Shown here: positions 32,548 through 41,867 of the stretch, one piece after another | How positions within the stretch are numbered: position 1 is the stretch's first letter | Layout: each line of letters starts with the position of its first letter | DNA from: Erodium maritimum | Taxonomy: Eukaryota > Streptophyta > Magnoliopsida > Geraniales > Geraniaceae | Assembly: GCA_963921825.1 (NCBI GenBank) | Contig: OY997594.1 | Coordinates: 39,364,557-39,428,556 of the forward strand | Direction: 5' to 3' | DNA length: 64,000 nt | Program-made: the position numbers and the translations under genes | The notes under the pieces: model-generated | What the model was told of the DNA's origin: nothing | The model's input: only the letters and a program-made list of their open reading frames with translations | Databases searched by the model: none

Positions 32548-34431
32548 GGGCCTAAACCATTTAAATTCCTCAATATATGGATAGAAGATCACAGATTCTT
32601 CAAAGCAGTGGAAAACTTCTTGAATTCCTATAAGGTTACAGGATTGCCTCACTTTATGCTTTGGCAGAAGCTAAAATTCCTAAAGGAGGATATCAAAGTG
32701 TGGAATGTGGAGGTTTTTTGGAATTTTGGAGACCTCTATTGCTGATCTCAAGACAAGAATTGACAAATTAGATTCTCTGGTTGAATCTAGGGAATTATCC
32801 CAGTAGGAATGCTCTCAAAGAGGAGCTATGAGAGCAGAACTAATCACAAAAACAAAGCTTCATTCAAAGCTGTGGAATCAAAAAAGCAAGAAGAAATGAC
32901 ATCATGAGGGAGATCAAGGCTTAAAATATTTTCACATGATAGCAAATTTTAAAGGTGCACAAAAGAAAATTTCCCAGATATGGTTCTAGGGTGATTGTTT
33001 ATCAGATCCTATCCAATTTAAAAATGCAGCAGGTTCTCATTTCAGCTCAAGATTTCAAGGTTCACTCCCTACAACTATGGACATTGATCATCTAAACTTT
33101 ATAAACATCAGACCAGAGGAAGCTTAATGGCTAGAAAGACCATTTCTAGAGGAGGAGATACTCAAATAAATAATGGCTTGTGCTGGAGACAAGGCAACAG
33201 GGCCTGATGGCTTCACACTAAGGTTCTTTCAGGTCTGTTGGCCAATTCTAAGAGTAGATCTATTAAATTTTTTCACCGATTTCCACTACTCTAGTCATAT
33301 TTGAAAAGGTATCTATTCTTCGTTCATTACTTTGATTCCCAAATGTGATTCACCTACAACTTTCAGTGACTTTAGACCCATAAGTCTAATGGCGGGGCCT
33401 TATAAAAGACTCTCCAAGTTGCTAGCTTCTAGACTCAAGACAGTAGTGGGCAAGATAGTGGGCTTTGAGCAGTCTAGCTTCATAATGGGAAGGCAAATCA
33501 TGGATGGAATCTTAGCAACTTCTGAGGTGGTTGATCATATCAAAAAATCAAAACAAAAGGCAGTGATGTTCACAGATGACTTTGAAAAGGTTTTGACAAA
33601 GTTAGTTGGAGATTTATTATGGAAATTCTAATCAAAATGGGTTTTGGCTTGCTTTTGAGATTGTGGATCTCATCTTGCCTCAGAGCATCAGTCTCAGTTC
33701 TTATTAATGGCTCACCAAATCATTATTTTCAATTGATGAGTGGTTTGAGACAGGGATGTGCATTAACCCCTCTCATTTTTGTGATCATCTCAGAGGCTCT
33801 AAATTGGATTATGAAGGCAGGGTTGATGGGAATCACTTTACTGGTATAAAGATTGGTACATAAGGCCCTACAATCTCTCATATACAATATGCATATGACA
33901 CCATATTCTTCATTGAAGCAACTATTGGATTAAATGTCAATTATGACAAGTCTACATTGATCTCCTTTAATATTTCTTCAGAAGCAACAACCGACTTGGG
34001 AGATGGTCTTGGATACTCAATAGGCTCTATACCCCTAACTTATCTTGGCTTCTCCCTTGGAGCTAATCCCAGAAAGATTAGTACTTGGAAACCAGGCATT
34101 GAAAAGTTTTAAAAAGATCTTAGTCTCTGGTAGGCAAAGCTTCTATCTTTTGGAGAAAGAATTACTTTACTGAAATCAACACTTGCCTCATTGCCTCTCT
34201 ATTTCTTCTCACTTCTGAAGGCCCCAAAAGCAGTCGTCAAAATATGGAAAAGTTGGTAGAGAAGATTTCTTTGGCATGGATCATCAACCTCTAGAGTTTT
34301 TTGCAAAGTTATATGGCTAACAGTCTGTAAATCCAAAGCTCAAGGAGGCCTAGGCATTAAAGGTCTAGCAGACATGAACCTGGATCTCTTAGCAAAATAG
34401 TGGTGGAGATTTGCTACTGAAGATAAGGCCT
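32548..34431 (+). pseudogene. LINE reverse transcriptase, frame-broken and cut short
   Basis: RT landmarks in order: LIPKCDSPTTFSDFRPISLM and RLKTVVGKIVGFEQSSFIMG (about 33330-33490), VMFTDDFEKV (about 33560), VLINGSPNHYFQLMSGLRQG and C-A-LTPLIFVIISEAL (about 33690-33800). The catalytic box at 33888-33899 reads YAYD rather than YADD, so the first Asp is lost. Later come LLSFGERITLLKSTLASLPL and GGLGIKGLADMNLDLLAK (about 34140-34400). Stops and frame changes occur throughout. The frame is ended by the LTR at 34432, removing the zinc-finger-like end and the poly(A) tail. Confidence 0.85.
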
Positions 34432-36870
34432 TGTCACGCCCCAAATCCGCTATTGACCGGACTCGAGACGTGAACTAAATGAAATAAATAATAAAACAAT
34501 TTTAATACAAAAATAGGTCTCAAATAACAATTTAAATCTCCAAATAACCACACGAGTCAACAGCTTAGTAAAAACCACATAATAACGAGTTTGGTAAAAG
34601 ATAAAATGTACGTCTCTAGACATGCTAGCCTAGGACCCTCGCTAGCTCCCAAGCATCGAGCATCCAACTAGTATAAATCCCGCTCATGACCTGTAAAACA
34701 ACAAGGTAAAAGGGGTGAGCTTGCGCTCAGTAGAAAAAGTAGTTAAGGCTATGAACATCCGTCCACACCACGAGTAACAGTCCAATTAGGGCATACTAGT
34801 AAAGCACAACTAAGCACCAACGGAATCTCATAACCACAATCCTCAGTCACAAGCCAATAGCCACACTCACAAACGTACCCACACGACCAATATCTTACTG
34901 TAATCCAATAACTAGTCATAAAGAACATACAATAACAGAAGCACACGTCCCGTACCGCAGTCCCCGAACTCCGCCAGCTATACACAGCCCGACTCTATCA
35001 TATCATACCGGAACACACAACATCGGCCTAGATATCTTCCCGGAAATCCGTCGGGGTACAATCACAACACATCATACCGGAACGACATTGGCCTAGATGG
35101 CTTCCCGGAAATCCATCGGGGTATAAACACGAAACCTAGTGCCAAACACGACCCGTCGGCCCAATCACAAACTGTCGGCTTAGATGTCCTACACCGGCAT
35201 ACCCCCTCGATGTATACATCATACCGGAACCACACCCCCGGGGACCGCGCATACGTGGGACTACACCGTCGGCCTAGGTACTACCCTACACCAGCATACC
35301 CCTTCGGTGTAGGTACCATACCGGAATACAACTCCTCTTGGAACACACATCAAGATAATATCACGCATCGTAATGCCATACATCACACACGGCTTACCAA
35401 GCCCAACAATCTTACTACAAGTACACGTCACGTCGGTCTATCACTCACCCGACCATATCACAACCATTTGTCACATCACAACACGCACGACACACTTGCC
35501 CGAACACATCAACAACATGCTACATGATCATACCATATCATGACTCTTAACCTAACAACGGCTAAGTCACACATCATGCATCTCAATCAAGATCATGTTA
35601 TCACAATCAACACGCAATCCTAAGGGTCGACATGGCCATTCTACTAGCACGACAATTTCCCAATAATTGAAAGCGGTTAATCTAGTGGATCACATCCTAT
35701 ATGTGAACTAAGACTCTTCCGGTTATTATTAGTGTCCTATAGGCATACTAGTAACTTTCCACAATTATACCTGTATTCGCTACTTTCCCTCCCTCAAAAG
35801 CAATCCGATCCCACAGCGGACGACCTGGCTAGCTTCCTCCTCGTCACTTCACGAAGTCCAAAAGTCTCCTCTCCGCCACGCTTGGGTCCAATGTCTAAGA
35901 TTACAAGGAATACAAGAATTACTGTTAATTCAAGTGTCGATTAAAGAGGGAAATACCCAAACTAATCCCAATTGCTCAACTTGACAAAATGGGCCCAGAA
36001 TGGCCCATTTCGCCCGGTTTGGCGAATCTGCCCGGGATCGTTAAAACGGCCCTCGGAATCCCAAAAATTTCCATTTTCGTTTCTATCAGTCCTAATTAAT
36101 TTCATGTGTTCTAACGCACTTGGCGGAATCAATTTCCGATGTCCAAACGTTCTAATTCCGCAATTAAAGTTTCTAACCACAATTTCCGAATTCTCTCGAA
36201 TTACAAACCATAACTCCCTATTTTTCAATACAAGACGGTAATCTTCCAAAGGAAAATACCCAATCTCTTGTTACTGATAATAGAATTGAGAAATTTATCT
36301 TGAGTTTTGCTATGTTCTTAATTGGTACTAAAATCACCCACAATTTCCCTTTGTTTTTACCCCCCGTAGCTCAAATGAAGTCAATCAATATGGAGCATTT
36401 AAAGCTCCGTTTTGTTGCCTAAAACCACTCACGTGTGTGTTCAAGTAAAACCAAAAAATGGATGTGTTAGAAAGGTATGTTATGTTGCAGCGAATGACGA
36501 ACCAATGTGTGTGGTTGTTCCAAGAAAAAAAATACAAGGAGGTGGAGCCCAAGAACTACACAGAACACTTACCTTCACACACGGTAAGGACTTTCTCTTT
36601 GTTTTTTTTGATTTTGCAGCTTCCAACTGAACGAAAGAAGAGCAACACCTGCTGACGCCACTTTCTCTAAGAACAGATCTGTTCCTTTTGCCCCTCCCTC
36701 TCTCCAAATGACATTGAAATTCTATTGTTCCAACACTGATATGAGCCAAAAACAAACAGTATAAGGCTTAAGTTGGTTAAATGGGCCTAGCTCATGGCCC
36801 AAAATATTAGACCCTCTTTTTTTTCTTTTCATTTTTAAATTATTTATTTATTTTAAAACCAAATATTACA
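34432..36870 (-). repeat. Family A LTR (3' LTR), 2439 bp
   Basis: Plus-strand reading TGTCACGCCCCAAATCCG ... CCAAATATTACA; in element sense it starts TGTAATATTTGG and ends GGGGCGTGACA. It matches 41868-46017. It contains a hairpin-forming segment (35285-35313) and one copy of the CGACCCGTCGGCCCAAT unit. The segment at about 35990-36170 is homologous to family C LTR sequence (including part of the GATTCGCC hairpin). Left flank is LINE sequence GGCCT (34427-34431). Short open frames inside (36412-36755) are shared by both LTR copies and are not gene candidates. Confidence 0.92.
35285..35313 (-). repeat. Perfect hairpin arms in family A LTR
   Basis: Arms CCTACACC (35285-35292) and GGTGTAGG (35306-35313) with a 13-base C-rich loop. 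Weaker versions occur at about 35188-35215, 42665-42692 and 61147-61175, and one with 7-bp arms sits in the family B interior (57189-57217). Confidence 0.7.
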
Positions 36871-36885
36871 ATCTACCCCCTTAAA
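36871..36885 (-). promoter_or_regulatory. Polypurine tract of family A element
   Basis: ATCTACCCCCTTAAA on the plus strand, i.e. TTTAAGGGGGTAGAT in element sense, directly before the 3' LTR. Identical to the family C tract at 2306-2320. Confidence 0.85.
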
Positions 36886-37320
36886 GGAATTTGGTCTGCG
36901 AAATTAGAAACAAACGCATCTTAGGAGTCGAACAGGTTAGGGTACTTCGCGTGGACTTCGTCCTCGCGCTCCCAAGTTGACTCGGCTCCGTGGTGCCATC
37001 ACAGTACCCGTACCAGCCGGATAGTTCTGCCACGCAAGTCCTGCTCTCGCGTATCAGAATCCTGACTGGCTGCTCCTCATACGAAACATCCTCAGCTACC
37101 TCAATGTCCGTCCACTCAATCACGTTGGAGGGGTCCGTAGTGTACTTCCGCAGCTGGGACACGTGGAAGACGTTATGAACGTTCCCGAGCTGCGGTGGCA
37201 ATGCAAGTCGTTAAGCAACGGCTCCAACTCTGCCCAAAACCTCAAAAGGTCCGATAAACCGCGGGGCCAACTTGCCTCCGCCGCAGTTGAACCGCAAAAG
37301 CCCCTTCTTCGGGCTCACCC
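36881..37320 (-). pseudogene. Family A chromodomain and integrase C-terminal region
   Basis: The frame 37201-36881 has MPPQLGNVHNVFHVSQLRKY, DPSNVIEW, AEDVSYEEQPVRIL and WYGY. The VFHVSQLRKY plus SYEEQPV arrangement is the Tekay/Del-type C-terminal region leading into the chromodomain, which in the family binds heterochromatin marks and guides integration. The final WE...KYP part is out of frame with the first half because of small indels around 36960-37030. Between 37201 and 37320 the FRRGGGKLA-type stretch is also frame-shifted. Confidence 0.8.
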
Positions 37321-38564
37321 TCAGGAACACATGATCACCAACCGTAAACTCAAGAGGCCGGCGCCTTCTCTCTGCATAACTCTTCTGTCGACTCTACACG
37401 CGGTCCTCAACCGATCCCGAATCAGTGCGACCTTCTCGGTCGTCTCTCGGACAAGATCCGGACCAAGTAGACTCCTGTCTCCCACCTCTTCCCAACACAC
37501 GGGAGATCTGCTCGGCCTACCATACAACGCCTCAAACGGTGTCATCCCAATATCGGGCTGGAAGCTGCTGTTGTAGGAAAACTCAACTAATAGTATGTGA
37601 TCCTCCCATGACCCTTAGAAGTCCAACACACATGCTCGCAGCATATCTTCTAGTATCTGAATCGTGTGCTCTGACTGACCGTCGATCTGTGGGTGATATG
37701 CTATACTAAGCAAGACTTTGGTCCCCAAGCTCTCTGCAAGCTCTCCCAAAATCTGGAGGTGAATCGAGGATCTCTTTCGGACACAACCGATACCGGAACT
37801 CCGTGAAGACGGATGATCTCCCGAACGTACAACCGACTCAAGGTGTCAACCGTATCAGTCATCCTCATGACTGAAAAGTGTGCCGACATGGTCAATCCGC
37901 AGACCACTACCCAAACGGCGTCATGCCCTCTCGGCGACCTTGGCAAGCCACTCACGAAGTCCATCGTGACGTGTTACCACTTCCACTGCGCGATCGGCAA
38001 TGGCTGTAATAAACCGGTGGGACGTTGATGCTCGGCCTTTACCTGTTGACAGGTAAGGCATCTCGAAACGAACTCTGCAACTTCTCTCCACATCCCGCTC
38101 CACCAGAACTGTCGTCTGATATCCCGATACATCTTGGTGCCACCCGGGTGCACAGCAAGACGGGAGTGATGAGACTCTCTCAACACATCATCTCTACAAC
38201 CACGCGGCACAAACAACCCTCCTCGGTATCGTAGACCCAAGTCAGTACCCTGCTCATAGGCCTCAGCGTCAACACCGCTGATAATCTTCTCCCGGATCTC
38301 TACCGTTTTGGCATCCCCGACCTGTGCCTCCAACACACGGGCATTTAGTGTGGGCTGTGCCACTAACGACCACATGGCCATGCCATTGGTGATCTCATCG
38401 AGCTCGAGCCGAATGTGCTCAACTCCTCCAACATGTCCCACTCTCGGATTGTTATACCGGCAAGGTAGTGAGTCGACTTCGTACTCAGGGCATCGGCGAG
38501 GACGTTCGCCTTGCCCGGGTGTTAGAGTAGATCGAATTTGTACTCCTCCAGTAGCTCCATCCAT
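37321..38564 (-). pseudogene. Family A integrase
   Basis: The HHCC zinc domain is readable at about 38190-38020 (HHSRLAVHPGGTKM, then CLTCQQVKAEHQRP). The catalytic core frame 37964-37701 starts MDFVSGLPRS with its first catalytic Asp as residue 2. The second site reads VSERDPRF (Glu 63, codon 37776-37778) where gypsy integrases have SDRD, so the second DDE Asp is Glu. GLTMSAHF replaces the usual D-R-L-T-K-S-A-H-F at residues 23-30. The third acid region (near 37640-37690) is in another frame. The C-terminal FSYNNSFQ, MTPFEALYGRPSRSPVCWEE and ETTEKVALIRDRL follow (37600-37400). Confidence 0.88.
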
Positions 38565-38776
38565 CGCCTCTGGCGCATGTTCAAGTCACGCTGGGAGAAG
38601 ATGTACTTGAGACTCTTGTGATCCGAAAACACTCGGAATCGCTCTCCATACAAGTAGTGTCGCCAGCTCTTCAGCGCGAAGACAACCGCTACCAACTCTA
38701 AGTCGTGGGTTGGGTAGTTGCGCTCACGTATCTTCAACTATCTGGAGCCGTAAGCAACTACCTTCCTGGACTGCAT
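38522..38776 (-). pseudogene. Family A RNase H, second part
   Basis: The frame 38737-38522 reads [59 protein letters not shown] and [12 protein letters not shown], the RNase H of Ty3/gypsy with Glu (HDLELVAV) and Asp (FSDHKSL) in place. A stop separates it from the preceding [12 protein letters not shown] (end of the frame at 38777), and another stop precedes HPGKAN, which is intact at 1230-1265 in the family C copy. RNase H would remove the RNA template during reverse transcription. Confidence 0.85.
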
Positions 38777-39640
38777 CTACACACACCCGAGTCCCTCACC
38801 GGATGCATCACAATACACATCATATCCGATCCCGCGCTCTGGCACTATCAACACGGGCGCGGTAGTCAGACGAGCCTTCAGCTCGACAAAGGAGTGCTCA
38901 CACTCATCAGTCCACACGAACTCGGCTCCCTTGCGTGTCAGGGCAGTCATCGGCGCGGCCAAACGTGAGAAGTTCTGGACGAACCGTCGATAATACCCTG
39001 CCAAGCCTAGGAAGCTGCGGATTTCGAAGACACTCTTGGGCCGTGCCCACTTTGAGATCGCGTCGATCTTCGTTGGATCGACGAGTATACCCTCTCGGGA
39101 CACAACATGCCCGAGAAAATTCACCTCGGCGAGCCAGAACTCGCACTTCTCCAGGTTGTCGTACAACTGGTGAATGCGCAACAATGTCAAAACGGTCCTC
39201 AGGTGCTCCTCGTGCGCCTCCTCACTCGGCGAGTAAATCAGAATATGATCTACGAACACCACGACGAACTGGTCCAAGTAGGGTCGGAATTAACCGTTCA
39301 TCAAGTCCATGAACGTTTCAGGCGCGTTCGTCAACCCGAACGGCATCACCAGGAATTCGTAGTGCCCATATCGAGTCTGAAATGCGGTCTTCGCCACATC
39401 CTCCTCTCGAACCCTCAACTGATAATACCCGTATCGCAGATCAATCTTGTTGAAGCACTTTGCTCCTCTCAGCTGATCGAACAGTTCATCGATCCTCGGC
39501 ATCGGATAATGGTTCTTCACCGTGACCCGGTTCAACTTCCAGTAATCGATGCACATCCTCAATACTCCACCCTTCTTCTTCATGAAGAGGGCGGGTGCTC
39601 CCCACGACGAAGCACTCGGTCGGATCCCTTCTCCCGAAGC
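38777..39640 (-). pseudogene. Family A reverse transcriptase with YxDD changed to FVDH
   Basis: The N-terminal frame 39583-39290 has [40 protein letters not shown] (first catalytic Asp, residue 48) and GYYQLRV, ending [16 protein letters not shown] then a TAA stop. The next frame (39277-38777) begins [20 protein letters not shown]. The box is FVDH (residues 8-11, His codon 39245-39247), so the second Asp of the YxDD pair is His and the enzyme would be dead. It continues with [40 protein letters not shown] and the RNase H start VYCDASGEG. Few changes otherwise: this is the best preserved gypsy RT in the window. Confidence 0.92.
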
Positions 39641-39970
39641 TCCTCCAGTTGTCGCTTCAGCTCGACCAACTCGGTTGGTGCAAACCGATACGGAGCCACG
39701 GATATCGGTGTCGTACCCGGGATCAAGTCGATCCTAAACTCCACCTCGCGTCGACGGTAATCTTGATAGCTCCTCCGGAAAGACCTCCGGGAACTCGCAC
39801 ACTACCCGTGGTAGCTCTCTAATATGCACGGTCTCCACCTCATCTCCCACGGTCAATGCTGACAGGAGGACTCCGCTCCTACTGCCCAAGACGCAAGTGG
39901 CGATCGTGTCGCCCTATACTACAGTCACCTGCCGCCGATAGAAGCCGATCGACGCCCGATACCTCGTCAT

Positions 39971-40312
39971 CTAGTCCATCCCCAGAATCACGTCAAATGT
40001 CGTCATGTCCGACACAAGAAAATAACCATAAAAAGGACGGTCAACTACTTTAATCTCACAAGCACGACACACACTACTCAAAATAGCATCACCCGTAATT
40101 GGGGTGTCAAGACACAAGGGTCGACCCAAAGGCTCTACTCTTAACCCCAACATAACAGCGAAGGTAGAAGAAAATGGAAGAGGGTGACGCTTGTGGGTTA
40201 TGGGACCACCACGCTTCCGCTGCGCCACTCTGAACTCCTCGCCACTCGGCCACCTCCCCTGACTGGTCTGACTGCTTACTGGTACTGCTGCGGCCCTCCG
40301 GCGCTCGGGCAC
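39971..40312 (-). pseudogene. Family A protease lacking its active site
   Basis: Residues GLRVEPLGRPLCLDTPI, RACEIKVVDRPFYGYFL and MTTFDVILGMD mark the C-terminal two thirds of a gypsy retropepsin. The catalytic LFDSGA(T/S)HSF segment should lie just before FSSTFAVMLGL, but here only THKRHPLPFSSTF is found, so the active-site Asp is missing. The N-terminal 40 residues (MPERRRAAAVPVSS...) look like out-of-frame or linker sequence. Downstream (39640-39970) the region between protease and RT is interrupted by stops. Confidence 0.8.
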
Positions 40313-40336
40313 TCGTCTCTGATGTCCCAGCTGCCG

Positions 40337-40860
40337 TTAGTGTAAACCCACTAGTCCCCGTTGTAACGCGACGGGCCCTACCGATGTTACTGATCCTGTG
40401 TGTCTCAACCCGTCGGACAGAGCCTGTGGCCGGGAGAACCCTACGGTTCTCTGCCTCCTCGTTTCTCGAGTCTCGTACGGTCCCGCAACCCTTTTCGGTC
40501 GCTGCCGGATCTCACGGACTCTCGCGGCCTCTTTACGACCTCGCTCAACTGTCGTCGTCGTATCCACCAGATCAAACTTCACCTGAATCCTCAGAGTGAG
40601 GATTGGATCCAAACTCTGGGCTCGGGGCCCTCTCTCGAACCTCCTACATCGGTTCGCCTCGACCGCCACAAAAACTGGTGCAAACGGCCAACGCCATAAC
40701 CCTGTTCTCGTACTTCATCTCTGATACCCCGTCCAGTCGCAGCTCCGGGACCTGCTGGTGTCGCTCCTCCTATCCTCCCCAGTGGGATTACTCTGGGAAC
40801 CTGTGCCCCAACGACTTACCTCTCCTGCCTCGAGGTGCCACGTCGTAAGTACCTTCTGCA
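40337..40860 (-). pseudogene. Family A gag remnant, core domain deleted
   Basis: Near 40850-40830 the minus strand reads VAPRGRRGK, which resembles the gypsy gag start (MAPRGRRG-type) with the Met codon changed to GTG. After about 150 bp of low-complexity sequence comes EANRCRRFERG (about 40665-40630) and LVDTTTTVERGRKEAARVRE, which belong after the ~200-residue gag core. The core found in family B (YHWW ... EYESRFTSLSRF, 58272-58997) is absent, as are zinc knuckles. A deletion of the structural part is inferred. Confidence 0.72.
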
Positions 40861-41848
40861 CGGGTATACGCACACGCTCAGTTCTTAAGTTCGCATAAAG
40901 CGACACGCTTAAGTAATTAGCGTTCACACACGTTTCACATAAGTCGCACTTGAACTAATAAAATGCCAAATCTTAGTATAGTCATACAAGTTTTAACCTA
41001 ACCAGAGAAGCCCGCACACTTGTGCGTCCCACAAAGTCAATCACACAGTTCAACAGTTGCAACAAAAAGTCACACAATCCATAGTAGTACTCGTACTAAT
41101 ATTATACTCAGTATAGCAGTCATACAACTTCACATAGCCAGTGCATAGATCATACAATCAAACAACGAGGTTACACACAGTCAACCACCTATAGATCACA
41201 CAGTCAAACGAGGTTACACAGACAACCACTTCACGATGCAACCTCCACCCAACAATTTCACATTACACCCACATCCACTTAGATTCAAACTCTTAGCACG
41301 TCCTCTTTCGAACATAACATTCATGTTGACATCGCGTCGTTACAACCCGGTTCAGGCGTCCCCGAATTACATTGTAACCACTTGACATCCCCCCATCCAC
41401 GTCCGGCTACAGTGGCTCCTATAGCCAGATCGTGATGGTACATACACTTCAGTTTCTGCAGAAAATTGGGCATGACCCGTTCGTAAATTACATTAACCAT
41501 CCGCTTATGCGGGACAACCAATTCACAACCTGCACAAGCACTCAACACAATCACATCCAGTTATAGCAATTATACACTTCGGGTACTAGTAATTACACCA
41601 TTACCACCCGGCCAAACCAAAAATCAACAGTCAAGGACACAACCAATGAAACCAACCAAAGTGGTGCACCAAAAGTACACGGTACTTAGACTAGACATTT
41701 CACTAACCCGAGACTCTCTCTGTCTCGCTCATACGCGTAGGACATTTCCAACTTACGGAACCGACACACAGAAACCTAGTGCCCTAACTCTACCCACTTA
41801 ATTGACGTGTATGGTCCGAGGTTTTGGAAATACAATTTCAATTGAAAA
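40861..41848 (-). other. Leader of family A element with segment conserved in family B
   Basis: Noncoding leader between primer site and gag. The part 41321-41530 is about 88% alike by eye to 59441-59650 in the family B leader and keeps an open frame in both (residues ERVMPNFLQKLKCMYHHD here, ERVMPDFLQKLKCMYHHD there). The primer-proximal 60-70 bases are also alike. Other parts diverge. In the autonomous/non-autonomous context a packaging or dimerisation signal is possible (inference). Confidence 0.6.
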
Positions 41849-41864
41849 CCAGGCTCTGACACCA
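41849..41864 (-). promoter_or_regulatory. Primer binding site, initiator-Met tRNA type (family A)
   Basis: In element sense TGGTGTCAGAGCCTGG, three bases after the 5' LTR end. It differs by one base from the common TGGTATCAGAGCCTGG complement of plant initiator methionine tRNA, which family B has intact (60168-60183). Confidence 0.85.
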
Positions 41865-41867
41865 AAT

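Larger units (their letters stand above)
31839..34431 (+). mobile_element. LINE remnant (ORF2: endonuclease and reverse transcriptase)
   Basis: A non-LTR retrotransposon ORF2 in plus orientation with an apurinic-endonuclease-like part, then RT, spread over several frames. ORF1 is not recognised upstream. The 3' end is removed where the family A LTR begins at 34432, and no continuation was found elsewhere in the window. Confidence 0.88.
36871..41867 (-). mobile_element. Interior of family A Ty3/gypsy element (Tekay/Del-like)
   Basis: About 5.0 kb between the two A LTRs. On the minus strand it shows primer site, leader, gag remnant (core missing), protease without its active site, RT, RNase H, integrase, chromodomain and polypurine tract. 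This gag-PR-RT-RH-IN-chromodomain order is that of Ty3/gypsy chromoviruses. Stops, frame breaks and catalytic substitutions make it inactive. Confidence 0.9.

Noticed and set aside
36412..36755. Open frames near 36412-36755 and 45619-45938 as a conserved small gene
   Set aside because: They are the two copies of one LTR segment; conservation follows from LTR pairing and both strands are equally open.
38935..39760. Plus-strand open frames opposite the family A pol (for example 39107-39760)
   Set aside because: They are shadows of RT on the other strand, where the motif-bearing frames lie.
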